The notes: generated from the sequence alone by a model not told the origin. Counted from the stretch's first letter, positions 1 through 8,249 are shown. The stretch: DNA of 64,000 bases from Ligilactobacillus apodemi DSM 16634 = JCM 16172 (GCF_001434405.1 NZ_AZFT01000004.1:1-64000), one strand, 5' to 3'. Numbers and translations: made by a program.

Positions 1-94
1 AAGAGACCCTGCACATTTGCTTATCGAAACTTTGTTCAGTTTTCAAAGATCTACTTCGTTTGATAAGCTGTTACTTATCAAACCCAACCACTAT
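1..94 (-). other. Leader of an rRNA operon running off the left edge
   Basis: Read on the minus strand, this leader has a 9-bp hairpin (59-82, arms TTTGATAAG and CTTATCAAA) and then the motif CTTTGAAAACTGAACAAAG (30-48). That motif is typical of the boxA antitermination region just upstream of 16S rRNA, or in the 16S-23S spacer, of lactic acid bacteria. Three strong promoters lie upstream. The rRNA itself is outside the window, so its identity is inferred from the leader only. Confidence 0.75.
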
Positions 95-123
95 ATTGTA
101 GCAATTTTAACTTTATCTGTCAA
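95..123 (-). promoter_or_regulatory. rRNA promoter P3 (closest to the operon)
   Basis: On the minus strand TTGACA (118-123) and TACAAT (95-100) are separated by exactly 17 bp. An A/T-rich tract upstream could act as an UP element. Transcription would begin near position 88 and read into the boxA leader. Confidence 0.85.
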
Positions 124-186
124 GAACTTTTTTGAAAATATTTTGAATAAAAATTCAAAGCCTTTCATCAAGTGACGACTTAATTA

Positions 187-215
187 GTATATCAATTTAA
201 CAAATTAATGTCAAC
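187..215 (-). promoter_or_regulatory. rRNA promoter P2
   Basis: On the minus strand TTGACA (210-215) and TATACT (187-192) are 17 bp apart. Its -10 element lies 92 bp upstream of the P3 -10. Tandem strong promoters are usual for rRNA operons. Confidence 0.8.
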
Positions 216-277
216 AGATAAAATTTATTTTTTGATTACTCAAACAAATTTACTAACTTGCTCAAGCAACGATATTA

Positions 278-306
278 ACTATACAGGTATTTAAAAGAAG
301 AGTCAA
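278..306 (-). promoter_or_regulatory. rRNA promoter P1 (most distal)
   Basis: On the minus strand TTGACT (301-306) and TATAGT (278-283) are 17 bp apart. Its -10 lies 91 bp from the P2 -10, nearly the same interval as P2 to P3. Confidence 0.7.
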
Positions 307-390
307 CAGTTATTTTAAATTTTTTTCGATTTTTTTGATATCCGAATTTTTATAATTCAAATGAAAGAATATACGTTTATTTTACCGAAC

Positions 391-421
391 AAAAAAGGTG
401 ATCTAGTAATTTAGATCACCT
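391..421 (-). terminator. Rho-independent terminator after manO
   Basis: On the minus strand a perfect 10-bp stem (AGGTGATCTA / TAGATCACCT, 6-nt loop) is followed by six T residues. It lies 15 bp past the manO stop and insulates the PTS locus from the rRNA promoters. Confidence 0.9.
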
Positions 422-435
422 AATACCATAAGTTA

Positions 436-816
436 CTATTTATCCTTCTTTTTGAATAATCGTTTTAAGTTACGTCGCATTACTTGGAAAAAAGTCAACG
501 AACGCACCATATGTTTAGGATCAACATATTTTTGCATAACACTCAAAAGCTTTTTTGAATCTTTAGCCGCAAAGGAGAAAGTACCATCTTTCTTAGTTTG
601 AATTGCAAAACGTGGAATCCATCTGCCTTTAAACATCACAGATGCGATCACATACTCAACTTCATCCCACGGAATCTGAATATACTTATTAACATCTCTT
701 TCATTAAAAAATTCAAAGCCCTTGTCTCCGATCATGATCTTGCCATAATCGGTCAGTCCCATATAAGATGTACCTTCCATTACAAGGTCGACTTTTGTAT
801 TAATTGATTGAACCAT
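436..816 (-). CDS. manO: ManO, DUF956 family protein of mannose PTS loci
   Basis: This 126-aa soluble protein matches the DUF956/ManO family, which is regularly encoded at the end of mannose-type PTS operons in lactobacilli, enterococci and Listeria. ManO has been proposed to moderate expression of the operon, but its biochemical role is not settled. The N-terminal two thirds are mixed alpha/beta, and the C-terminus is strongly basic (LKRLFKKKDK), which might favour nucleic acid or membrane contact. It follows the EIID gene but is separated from it by a terminator, and it has its own promoter (851-879). It is therefore probably expressed partly independently of the sigma-54 driven PTS genes. 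Confidence 0.85.
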   Translation of the reverse strand: MVQSINTKVDLVMEGTSYMGLTDYGKIMIGDKGFEFFNERDVNKYIQIPWDEVEYVIASVMFKGRWIPRFAIQTKKDGTFSFAAKDSKKLLSVMQKYVDPKHMVRSLTFFQVMRRNLKRLFKKKDK

Positions 817-850
817 ATCATTCCCTCGATCTTTACAATGTATTATCTAT

Positions 851-884
851 ATTATATAGATAAATTCAGTTAGTTTGAACTAAC
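851..884 (-). promoter_or_regulatory. manO promoter with palindromic operator
   Basis: On the minus strand TTCAAA (874-879) and TATAAT (851-856) are 17 bp apart. The palindrome GTTAGTTTGAACTAAC (869-884) covers the -35 region, so an unidentified repressor could block this promoter. Confidence 0.6.
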
Positions 885-901
885 AAATACTAGCCTATAA
901 A

Positions 902-942
902 AAAATGACCTAGTTTCACTTCCATGAAACAAGGCCATTTTC
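902..942 (-). terminator. Terminator after manN
   Basis: On the minus strand a long stem (AAAATGGCCTTGTTTC paired with GAAACTAGGTCATTTT, 8-nt loop) ends in a run of T. It separates the EIIABCD genes from manO. Confidence 0.8.
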
Positions 943-949
943 TTGCTTA

Positions 950-1867
950 TTAAAGTAAGCCAACAACGTGTCCCAAAATACCAACGATAAAGATCGCAAC
1001 GATAATGATAATTGGGGAAACTTTCTTCTTCAAGAGCCACATACATAAGAATGTAAGCAAGAGAGCTGCTAAACCTGGGATCAAGGAGTTCAAGTTATCT
1101 TGTAACGTTGTAACTTTTTCTGATGTTAAGGACAAGCCCTTATCATTGTAGTCGATCAACGCTTGTTTGATACCTTCAGCACCCTTAGGTAACTTATCCC
1201 ATTCAATATAGGCACCTTCTTGGAGTTTAACGGTCGAAACCTTTGGCACGAAATTGATCGTTACCCATCGTTCGATCAAACCACCTAACACGAACATACC
1301 CATGATCGAAGCTAAACTTGTAACATATTGCAACATACCACCAGACATATCGTCTGTGATCTTAGAACCTGCGCTGTAGCCAAATTCTTGGGTGTACCAC
1401 ATGAATGCCCAACGGATCAAATTCCAAGCAACAAAGAAGATAATTGGTCCTAAGATATTACCACCCATTGCAAGGGAAGCACCTAAAGCACCTAACATTG
1501 GACGAAGAGTAAACCAAAAGACTGGGTCACCAACACCAGCTAAAGGTCCCATCATCCCGACCTTCACACCTTGGATCGCTGCGTCATCCACTTTTGTACC
1601 GTTAGCACGGTCTTCTTCTAAAGCAAGTGTTACCCCTAAAATAGGAGAAGCAACGTATGGGTGTGTGTTAAAGAATTCCAAGTGGCGCTTTAAAGCAGCC
1701 GCACGATCTTCTTTTGTTTTGTATAATTTCTTGATAGCTGGGATCATCGAGAAGCACCAACCACCATTTTGCATACGTTCGTAGTTCCATGAACCTTGAA
1801 GGAAAGTCGAACGCCATGCAACAGCTAAACGATCTTTTTTACTTAATTTAATTCTGCTTTCAGCCAT
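950..1867 (-). CDS. manN: PTS mannose family EIID component
   Basis: This 305-aa protein is the EIID subunit of a mannose/fructose/sorbose family permease. Together with EIIC it forms the membrane channel through which glucose, mannose and related sugars are phosphorylated during entry. It has the conserved EIID N-terminal region (AWRSTFLQGSWNYERMQNGG), the segment GPLAGVGDP, and C-terminal membrane segments ending VGILGHVVGLL. The length is normal for the family. The gene starts 14 bp after the manM stop and is translated from a GGAGG site. Man-type EIIC/EIID complexes are also receptors for class IIa bacteriocins, which is relevant because the window carries orphan immunity genes. Confidence 0.95.
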   Translation of the reverse strand: MAESRIKLSKKDRLAVAWRSTFLQGSWNYERMQNGGWCFSMIPAIKKLYKTKEDRAAALKRHLEFFNTHPYVASPILGVTLALEEDRANGTKVDDAAIQGVKVGMMGPLAGVGDPVFWFTLRPMLGALGASLAMGGNILGPIIFFVAWNLIRWAFMWYTQEFGYSAGSKITDDMSGGMLQYVTSLASIMGMFVLGGLIERWVTINFVPKVSTVKLQEGAYIEWDKLPKGAEGIKQALIDYNDKGLSLTSEKVTTLQDNLNSLIPGLAALLLTFLCMWLLKKKVSPIIIIVAIFIVGILGHVVGLL

Positions 1868-1881
1868 TGTTTCTTTCCTCC

Positions 1882-2691
1882 TTATTCGTAATCATTTAAA
1901 ATGTCGCCAAGTGGGTCACCTGTGTTGCTTGATCCACCGTTACCACCGCCGTTACCAGCGTTTTTCTTAAGTTCAAGGTAGATAAGACCAAAGGATACAC
2001 CTAAAGCACCTAAAGCGATCAATGTTAAATCAGAAACTGCGGCAAGAACAAAACCGATAGCGAAGAATGGCCATACTTCACGAGTAGCCATCATGTTGAT
2101 AACCATTGCATAACCAACGGCAACAACCATCCCACCACCGATAGTCATACCATCATTTAACCATGCTGGCATGGATTCCAAGAAACCACGCACTGCAGAT
2201 GAAGGGATAACTAATAAAGCTGCTGCTGGGAGTGCAATACGTAAACCTTGCATGATGATCCCAACGATTTGCCAAAATTCGATCTTACGGAAGTTACCTT
2301 CTTCAGCAGCCGCATCCATGAAGTGCACGATCGGCACAGCAAGTGTACGAGCAAGCATTGTTAAGAACAAACCAGCCACAGCCAATGGGATTGCAACCGC
2401 AATGGCTGTACCTACACCTTTAACACCTTGGCCACCTTGGACCAAAATAATAGCAGATGCAACTGCGGCTAAAGCAGCATCAGGCGCAACTGCGGCCCCG
2501 ATGTTAGCCCAACCTAAAGCGATCATTTGCAATGAACCGCCTAAAATAATTCCGGCTTCTAAGTTACCGGTCACTAAACCGATCAAAGTACATGCTACCA
2601 AAGGTTGATGGAATTGGAATTCATCCAAGATCCCACCCATACCTGCGAGAAAGGCAACAAGAACTACTAAAATCATTGATATAGCAGACAT
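1882..2691 (-). CDS. manM: PTS mannose family EIIC component
   Basis: This 269-aa polytopic membrane protein is the EIIC sugar-translocating subunit of the mannose PTS. It carries the family hallmarks in its first half (GGILDEFQFHQP, LEAGIILGGSLQMIALGWANIGAAVAPD). The C-terminus is a hydrophilic glycine/asparagine-rich tail (KKNAGNGGGNGGSSNTG) ending in acidic residues. It lies between manL and manN in the same operon. Class IIa bacteriocins dock on the extracellular loops of this subunit in other lactic acid bacteria. Confidence 0.95.
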   Translation of the reverse strand: MSAISMILVVLVAFLAGMGGILDEFQFHQPLVACTLIGLVTGNLEAGIILGGSLQMIALGWANIGAAVAPDAALAAVASAIILVQGGQGVKGVGTAIAVAIPLAVAGLFLTMLARTLAVPIVHFMDAAAEEGNFRKIEFWQIVGIIMQGLRIALPAAALLVIPSSAVRGFLESMPAWLNDGMTIGGGMVVAVGYAMVINMMATREVWPFFAIGFVLAAVSDLTLIALGALGVSFGLIYLELKKNAGNGGGNGGSSNTGDPLGDILNDYE

Positions 2692-2731
2692 GTTATAATC
2701 CTCCTAATTCTATTTCTGTTTCAAAAATTCA

Positions 2732-3724
2732 CTACATATTTAATTCTTGACGAGCTTTGTTAAGAATTGAATCCATATTTTCTGGTGAATCACTTGGAAC
2801 TTTACGGACATCAAATTTAACGCCGTCTTTTTCCAATTTTTCGAATGTTTCGACATCGTCTTTATCCAAAGATAATACTTTGTTGACCGCAACTTTGCCA
2901 ACAGAGTGTGCCATCGACCCAACATTTAATGTCTTGATGTCAACGCCACCTTCGATCGCCTTCAAAGCATCTTGTGGTGTTTCAAATAAGACCAAGGCCT
3001 TAGTATCGCCGAAACGAGGATCCTTTGCTACTTCAATCATTTTTTCGATCGGCACAACGTTTGCATGTACTCCAGGAGGAGCAGCCTCAATGATCATGTT
3101 CTTACGCAATTTATCATGCGCAACGTTATCTGAAACAACAATAATGCGGTCTGGGTTTGTTGATTTTGTCCAAGACGTAGCAACTTGCCCGTGTAATAAA
3201 CGAGAATCGATCCGTGCCAAGACATATTTGATCTTGCCATCCCCTAAAACTGTGCCTGGAGGAATTGCTCCAGTAGGTTGAGCCTTAGCTTGTTTATCAG
3301 CTGCAGCTGCTTCTTTTTTAGGTTCGAGTGATTCAGGTTTGACGCGCACGCCATCTTTACCTGCACTTACTAAGTGTGCTGCGATCTCTTGTGCCTTTTC
3401 CATTGAAAAACGAGATGCATATGCTTCGATTACCATTGGCAAGTTCATCCCGGCAACGATCGCCCATTTATCTTTATGTTGTTCAACCAAATTGTTAGCT
3501 TGGTTGAAAGGTGTACCGCCCCAAAGATCGACTAAGAATAAAACTTCTTCTGGATCGTCAAAAGACTTGATAGCTTCTTCCATCTTAGCTCTGATATCAT
3601 CAGGACCTTCGCTTGGCATTAAGGTAACATGTGCCACATTTTCTTGTTGGCCAAAAATCATTTCACCAGATTGGAAAATGCCATCTGCAAAGCTACCATG
3701 ACTTGCTAAAATAATACCAACCAT
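2732..3724 (-). CDS. manL: PTS mannose family fused EIIAB component
   Basis: This 330-aa cytoplasmic protein joins EIIA (residues about 1-130) to EIIB (about 165-330) through an Ala/Lys/Pro-rich linker. The EIIA phosphorylation site is His9 in LASHGSF, and the EIIB site is His178 in RIDSRLLHGQVATSW. It passes phosphate from HPr to the sugar in the EIIC/EIID channel. It is the first subunit gene of the full permease and lies 46 bp downstream of the stand-alone EIIB gene. Expression probably comes mainly from the sigma-54 promoter at 4729-4743, because no clear sigma-A promoter was seen in the short gap upstream. Confidence 0.95.
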   Translation of the reverse strand: MVGIILASHGSFADGIFQSGEMIFGQQENVAHVTLMPSEGPDDIRAKMEEAIKSFDDPEEVLFLVDLWGGTPFNQANNLVEQHKDKWAIVAGMNLPMVIEAYASRFSMEKAQEIAAHLVSAGKDGVRVKPESLEPKKEAAAADKQAKAQPTGAIPPGTVLGDGKIKYVLARIDSRLLHGQVATSWTKSTNPDRIIVVSDNVAHDKLRKNMIIEAAPPGVHANVVPIEKMIEVAKDPRFGDTKALVLFETPQDALKAIEGGVDIKTLNVGSMAHSVGKVAVNKVLSLDKDDVETFEKLEKDGVKFDVRKVPSDSPENMDSILNKARQELNM

Positions 3725-3770
3725 TATTACGCCTCCTATAATATTTTAAAACTAACATCTAAACTAACTA

Positions 3771-4277
3771 CTACGACTGTTCTTCATTTACGAGACCCTT
3801 ATCACATAATACTTTCCACAGATCACGTTTGGGATCACTTGATACCTTGCGATAATCTAGTTCGATCCCCCGCTTTTTTAGCCACGTTAACGCCACGATA
3901 TCTTGTTCATTTACGGCGATCGTTTCAGTGATCATCTTGCGGGTCGCATCAAAGCTAAGTGACCCTAAATTGATACTAGAAACTTCAACTCCGCCAGAAA
4001 CAAGCCGCATCGCATCGATCGGATTTTCCACTAAGATCAAAACCTTTAACTTGCTAAAACGTTCATCCCGTGAAAGGCGAATCATCTTAGCTAAAGTTAA
4101 AACATGAACTTTTAAGCCTGGTGGCGCTGCTTGAATCAGCAACGTTTTACGAATACTATCACTCGCAGCTTGATCACAAACGATCAAGATCCGCTCCACG
4201 TTTGCATTTTTCGCCCAGTCAGTTGCGACTTGACCATGCAACAGACGTGAATCAATGCGTAAAAGTTTTACATCCAT
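3771..4277 (-). CDS. Stand-alone PTS mannose/sorbose-type EIIB
   Basis: This 168-aa protein is a complete EIIB domain of the mannose/fructose/sorbose family. The phosphorylatable His14 lies in LLRIDSRLLHGQVATDW, and the typical AAPPGLKVHVLT and SINLGSL segments are present. It overlaps the upstream EIIA gene by 10 bp, so the two are translationally coupled. No EIIC or EIID genes belong specifically to this pair, because the full EIIAB-C-D set follows. In Listeria the related MpoB-type EIIB acts as a phosphorylation-dependent negative regulator of ManR. By analogy this EIIB is inferred to be a sensor rather than a transporter part. Confidence 0.88.
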   Translation of the reverse strand: MDVKLLRIDSRLLHGQVATDWAKNANVERILIVCDQAASDSIRKTLLIQAAPPGLKVHVLTLAKMIRLSRDERFSKLKVLILVENPIDAMRLVSGGVEVSSINLGSLSFDATRKMITETIAVNEQDIVALTWLKKRGIELDYRKVSSDPKRDLWKVLCDKGLVNEEQS

Positions 4278-4684
4278 TCGAGTGGCTCCAAATTTCGTAC
4301 TGAATTGATCCCACTTTTACCGACTGCGATCAAATGATCAACGATCTCGGTCAAAGGTGCTTTACTTTCGCGTAAGGTATAGGCTTCGATGAGCATTGCT
4401 AAATTAACGCCACCGATCGCTGCAAAGCGTTTTTCATCTTTAGTGACAAAATCTTTTGTCGCTAATAGTGGATTGCCTCCATAAAGATCACATAAAAATA
4501 TGATTCGATCATCAGCAGCAAATTTTTTTAAGTTAGTTTTGTATTTATCTTTTAAAGAGTTAATGTCTTCTGCTGGTTCAAAGGTTACGGCGACAACTTT
4601 TTCTTGTTGTCCAAAAATCAGATAAGAAGATTTAATAAGTTCTTTTGATAAATTTCCATGACTAGCAACGATCAAACCAAGCAT
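4268..4684 (-). CDS. Stand-alone PTS mannose-type EIIA
   Basis: This 138-aa EIIA domain has its active-site His9 in LIVASHGNLS and the conserved DLYGGNPL loop. The start at 4684 is chosen because GGGAG lies just upstream. The longer reading frame back to 4744 would run through the sigma-54 promoter and cannot be wholly translated from that transcript. It is the first gene transcribed from the sigma-54 promoter. With the following EIIB it probably relays PTS phosphorylation state to ManR, as in Listeria and L. plantarum loci of similar layout; that role is inferred. Confidence 0.88.
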   Translation of the reverse strand: MLGLIVASHGNLSKELIKSSYLIFGQQEKVVAVTFEPAEDINSLKDKYKTNLKKFAADDRIIFLCDLYGGNPLLATKDFVTKDEKRFAAIGGVNLAMLIEAYTLRESKAPLTEIVDHLIAVGKSGINSVRNLEPLEWM

Positions 4685-4728
4685 CTTACTTCTCCCTTCA
4701 AAAAATATTTCCTTACACCTTATATATA

Positions 4729-4743
4729 GCAAATACCGTGCCA
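4729..4743 (-). promoter_or_regulatory. Sigma-54 (RpoN) -24/-12 promoter
   Basis: On the minus strand the sequence is TGGCACGGTATTTGC. It matches the sigma-54 consensus TGGCACG-N4-TTGC exactly, with the invariant GG and GC separated by 10 bp. Transcription would start near 4717, about 33 nt before the EIIA start codon. It lies directly downstream of manR, which encodes a sigma-54 activator. Confidence 0.95.
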
Positions 4744-4801
4744 ACTTTTGTGTATCGCCCTTAATTCCTTGATATTACTAGGAATTTTTTTAGATATAAA
4801 A

Positions 4802-4833
4802 ATAGTGATACACATTTATTTGTGTATCACTAT
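4802..4833 (-). promoter_or_regulatory. 13-bp inverted repeat: manR terminator and/or ManR enhancer
   Basis: Perfect 13-bp arms (ATAGTGATACACA and TGTGTATCACTAT) flank a 6-bp loop and are centred about 100 bp upstream of the predicted sigma-54 start. That is the usual distance for an enhancer bound by a sigma-54 activator. On the minus strand it is followed by ATTTTTAT, so it may also end the manR transcript. A related half-site (TGTGTATCG) sits at 4749-4757. Confidence 0.65.
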
Positions 4834-4840
4834 CTGAGTA

Positions 4841-7606
4841 TCAACTTTTCAAGAGTTCTGTATCAAGTAATTTTGCAATGTAATACTCTTCTGCCGGAGC
4901 AATCGTTAAATCAAGTTTTTCTTTCAAATAATCATCCGCTGACTCAACGGCTCGTTTCCATACACTAGCAGTGTATTCCGCTTCTTGTTCAGCTGTCATT
5001 GTAACTGGTGCTCCTAATAAGACCCGCTCGATCACCCCACCTAAATGCATGATCAAGGCCAAGCGCCGCGAAGCACTCAAATGAAGGTCTGTTTCTGCCT
5101 CTAATAAATCACAGTATCCCCATAAGACGCCGATGATCTTTTTAGGATTGATAAAAGTATAGTATTGTTCTAAATACCTGATTGCCATGGCTTGATCGAC
5201 TTCTGGCACTACTGGCTTAACTGACTTTTCAACATACCACGTTTTACTATTATCAAGTTGGGTGATCAATTGCTTCTTACCATGTTCACCTTTAAAGAGA
5301 TCTTCTAATGAAATATACGGCACCCCTAGATTTGGATCGGCTATCCCTGTTGTGGCGATGACGCGGTAATTTTTAGCGATCTCGTCTAACTGATCTTTCA
5401 AACCTACCATTGAAACAGTCAAAACCGAAACGTCGTCCACCAACTCATCAGCCAAGATCTCATCCAAGATCTGTTTGATTTTTTGAGCGGTTCCTTTCCC
5501 CGTTGAGCATAATGCCAAGATCGCACGAGGCCTAACATCTTCTAATTCTTCACTAGGGTCTTCTGGTTTACGCGAATAGCCATTAAAATCACGCAATTCA
5601 TTATAAACCAACTCAAGATCACTATCGATCAACGCCGTTTTGCGCGCAGCTTCTAAGACCATTGCCGTTGTGACCATGTCGATCGTTTTTACTTTGATAT
5701 CAGTTTTTTCGGTGATCTTACCACTAAATGTTCCTAATGAACCCATATCTACCAATAATAAGACCCCATTGCCCCGATCAACTTGAACAACTTTTTTAAT
5801 GATCTCATTTAAAGCTTCAGTTGGACTCATTTGTAAAGACATATCAAAAGCCGCTAAATTATCGACGCCTAAAAGTTCATTTACCACTTGGACCATTGAT
5901 GTTGCCGTGTGGTTACCGTGAGCTGCTACGACCACCCCGACTTTACCGTGTTTCGGCACCGAATTAAGCGAGATCAAGAGAACCGCCAAATAATACACTT
6001 CTGATTCAGGCACAGAAAATTCATAATGTTCTTCTAACATGTCTCTGATTTTTTGCGCCAAAGTGAGATCTTCTGGGTAATCTTTGACCATCGTTACTAA
6101 ATCATCGGAAACTTCTCGCATTGGTTTACCCGATTGAACACGCTTGATAAATGAGCTAAGATGCAAACTCATCGCATAAATGAAATTTTCCCCAATTGGA
6201 TAACCACTTTCAGTATGGAGCATCTGCATGATATTTTTAGTCAACTGCAAAATATCTTGATCGACTAATTCATTTAGATTTTTTTCCGTGCGTGAGATCT
6301 TATTTTCACGGTAAAACGACTTCAAATGCACATTGATGTCGGTCATGATGAAATTATTGATCGCATCTTGGGCTAAACCTTCTTCTTTCAATAAAGCAGC
6401 CTTATTACCAATGATTTCATATAAATTATAGGGTAATTCATAACGATCACTATCAGATAAGATCTCAGCCGAGCCATTAGGTTGGATCGTCAAGACCGGC
6501 TCAAGTAGTTGTGATAACTTGCTTAAGCGCGCACGATCACTGGCTAAATGGGAAACTCCATCTTTGATATTTTGTGGTAATTGTTCAAAATCCAACTTGA
6601 TTTGATCGACTTGATCAACACAGTTCAAAAATCCTTGGGCACAAACTAACTGAATATTTGACTTCAACTGCCCAACATTTCCGAAAGTAACACTACCTAA
6701 AAGAGCTTTGACTACATCTTCACTGACTAAAATATTTTTTTGGATTCGATTAGCTTCTAAGGTCAATAACCGCTTCAGTAAAGCTAATTGTTCCCGGACT
6801 GTCCGCGCTTCAAACTTCGGCATTTGGATCATGATCGGGATCCGACGTACAAAAGTTTTTAAAAGCGAACTTTCTGGATCTTCAGTAGTCGCACAGATCA
6901 AGCGGACGTTAGCATGATGAGCTTTAGCGATCTCACCTAATTTGTTATACGTCCCGTGATCCATAAAATAAAAGATCATTTCTTGGCCTTCTGGCGGAAG
7001 TCGGTGCACTTCATCTAGAAATAAGATCCCGCCATCAGCCTTTTGGATCAAACCATCACGGTCTTCTTGCGCACCGGTAAAAGCCCCTTTAACATATCCA
7101 AATAAATGAGACATCAGTAATTGAGGATTGTGGGCATAATCGGCACAGTTAAAGACGATCAAGTTTTCGTTTTCGATCACTCCTTGTTTTAAAGCGAACT
7201 GTTGCATTGCATTGGCAAAATACGTTTTCCCTGAACCAGTTGGCCCAGTGATCAAAACATTTAACCCATGTGGTGGATATAAAATAGCTGCTTTTGCTTG
7301 TTCGATCTGCGTTTTTAAACTATCCTTGCGCCCGATCATCGTCGTAAAAATATCAGTCTGCGGTTCGCTTGGGGGAAGTGTATCAACGATCTCTTCTTGG
7401 ATCACAACTTCTTTTGGCGATACATCAAGTGCTTGATACTTTACTGGGCGACCAGCAATTTTGGTCAACTGCCCTTCACGAACCAAAATATTTAACTCTT
7501 TGCTCGTATTATTACGCAAAATTCCTAAAGCATCAGCAATTTCTTTGGTGGTAAGCGCTTTATCACTAGTAGAAACAAATTCTAAAATTCTTTCTTTGCG
7601 CGTCAT
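4841..7606 (-). CDS. manR: ManR/LevR-type sigma-54 activator with PRD and PTS domains
   Basis: This 921-aa regulator activates sigma-54 transcription of mannose PTS genes. In order it has: an N-terminal winged helix (about 1-70); an AAA+ domain with Walker A GPTGSGKT (about 121-128), the sigma-54 contact motif GAFTGA (about 174-179) and Walker B GGILFLDE (about 192-199); a first PRD (about 445-550); an EIIA-Man-like domain with His near 563 (VVAAHGNH); an EIIB-Gat-like domain with Cys near 700 (LALCSTGKGT); and a second PRD with His near 854 (LIMHLGG). These sites would be phosphorylated by HPr or EIIB to tune activity. The start at 7606 follows GAGGAAG; a longer frame to 7666 lacks such a site. 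Confidence 0.95.
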   Translation of the reverse strand: MTRKERILEFVSTSDKALTTKEIADALGILRNNTSKELNILVREGQLTKIAGRPVKYQALDVSPKEVVIQEEIVDTLPPSEPQTDIFTTMIGRKDSLKTQIEQAKAAILYPPHGLNVLITGPTGSGKTYFANAMQQFALKQGVIENENLIVFNCADYAHNPQLLMSHLFGYVKGAFTGAQEDRDGLIQKADGGILFLDEVHRLPPEGQEMIFYFMDHGTYNKLGEIAKAHHANVRLICATTEDPESSLLKTFVRRIPIMIQMPKFEARTVREQLALLKRLLTLEANRIQKNILVSEDVVKALLGSVTFGNVGQLKSNIQLVCAQGFLNCVDQVDQIKLDFEQLPQNIKDGVSHLASDRARLSKLSQLLEPVLTIQPNGSAEILSDSDRYELPYNLYEIIGNKAALLKEEGLAQDAINNFIMTDINVHLKSFYRENKISRTEKNLNELVDQDILQLTKNIMQMLHTESGYPIGENFIYAMSLHLSSFIKRVQSGKPMREVSDDLVTMVKDYPEDLTLAQKIRDMLEEHYEFSVPESEVYYLAVLLISLNSVPKHGKVGVVVAAHGNHTATSMVQVVNELLGVDNLAAFDMSLQMSPTEALNEIIKKVVQVDRGNGVLLLVDMGSLGTFSGKITEKTDIKVKTIDMVTTAMVLEAARKTALIDSDLELVYNELRDFNGYSRKPEDPSEELEDVRPRAILALCSTGKGTAQKIKQILDEILADELVDDVSVLTVSMVGLKDQLDEIAKNYRVIATTGIADPNLGVPYISLEDLFKGEHGKKQLITQLDNSKTWYVEKSVKPVVPEVDQAMAIRYLEQYYTFINPKKIIGVLWGYCDLLEAETDLHLSASRRLALIMHLGGVIERVLLGAPVTMTAEQEAEYTASVWKRAVESADDYLKEKLDLTIAPAEEYYIAKLLDTELLKS

Positions 7607-7642
7607 ATCTTCCTCATTTCTTTCTGTATTTACTTTTTTTAA

Positions 7643-7661
7643 GTGTATCATTTCTGTATCA
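7643..7661 (-). promoter_or_regulatory. Phased TGATACA repeats upstream of manR
   Basis: Two copies of TGATACA (minus strand; 7644-7650 and 7655-7661) are 11 bp apart, one helical turn. The same sequence occurs in both arms of the inverted repeat at 4802-4833. This suggests one protein, possibly ManR itself, binds both places. Confidence 0.4.
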
Positions 7662-7683
7662 AACAAAGCAAAGATTTACCCCT

Positions 7684-7713
7684 AAACAAAAAGAGAGCTC
7701 AATTGAGCCCTCT
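7684..7713 (-). terminator. Terminator after the small heat-shock gene
   Basis: On the minus strand a stem around CTCAATTGAG, extended by GC pairs, is followed by TTTTTGTTT. Confidence 0.85.
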
Positions 7714-7729
7714 AGCTAAATTTATTCAA

Positions 7730-8161
7730 TTATTGAATCTCGATCTTATGCTCTTTAGCACGCGCTTCTTTTAGCTTAGGTAGATCGATCTTTAACACAC
7801 CGTCTTCGTACTTAGCAGTGATCTTATCGCGATCAATATCTGCAAACCGATACTTGCGACTAACTTGACCGTAAGTCCGTTCACTTGCTAACAAGTTACC
7901 TTGCTGATCACTTTGATCATTAAAGCTATCTCGTTTAGCGACCACCGTCAAAACCCCATCTTGGTAGTTGATCTGCATATTCTTTTTATCAACTCCAGGA
8001 AGATCGACATAGACTTGATACTCTTTTGGTGTTTCCGTTACATCAGAACGCATCTTTAGCTCTGAAGTGTCAAAGTTGAAAAATGAACGTCCTAAATTAT
8101 TGAAAAACGCATCGTCACCATCTAAAAATCCATTAAAACGTTCCGATAATTCGTTTGCCAT
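7730..8161 (-). CDS. Hsp20/alpha-crystallin family small heat-shock protein
   Basis: This 143-aa protein has the alpha-crystallin domain (about residues 40-130), with the motifs YQVYVDLPGVDKKN and the near-terminal YEDGVLKIDLPK. Small heat-shock proteins hold unfolded proteins in a refoldable state without ATP. The length is typical of lactobacilli. It is a single-gene unit with AAAGGAAG before the ATG. A sigma-A promoter (TTGAAT, 16 bp, TACAAT) lies between 8190 and 8225 on the minus strand. I did not see a convincing CIRCE element. Confidence 0.95.
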   Translation of the reverse strand: MANELSERFNGFLDGDDAFFNNLGRSFFNFDTSELKMRSDVTETPKEYQVYVDLPGVDKKNMQINYQDGVLTVVAKRDSFNDQSDQQGNLLASERTYGQVSRKYRFADIDRDKITAKYEDGVLKIDLPKLKEARAKEHKIEIQ

Positions 8162-8249
8162 AAATAAGACTTCCTTTCATTTATTCACCTTCATTGTAGT
8201 CCTTTTTTATTAAGATTCAAGAGGTATTTCTTAAGATTTTACAAAACCC

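Noticed and set aside
4684-4744. Longer EIIA protein beginning at 4744
   Set aside because: It would span the sigma-54 promoter and lacks a ribosome binding site; the shorter start has GGGAG.
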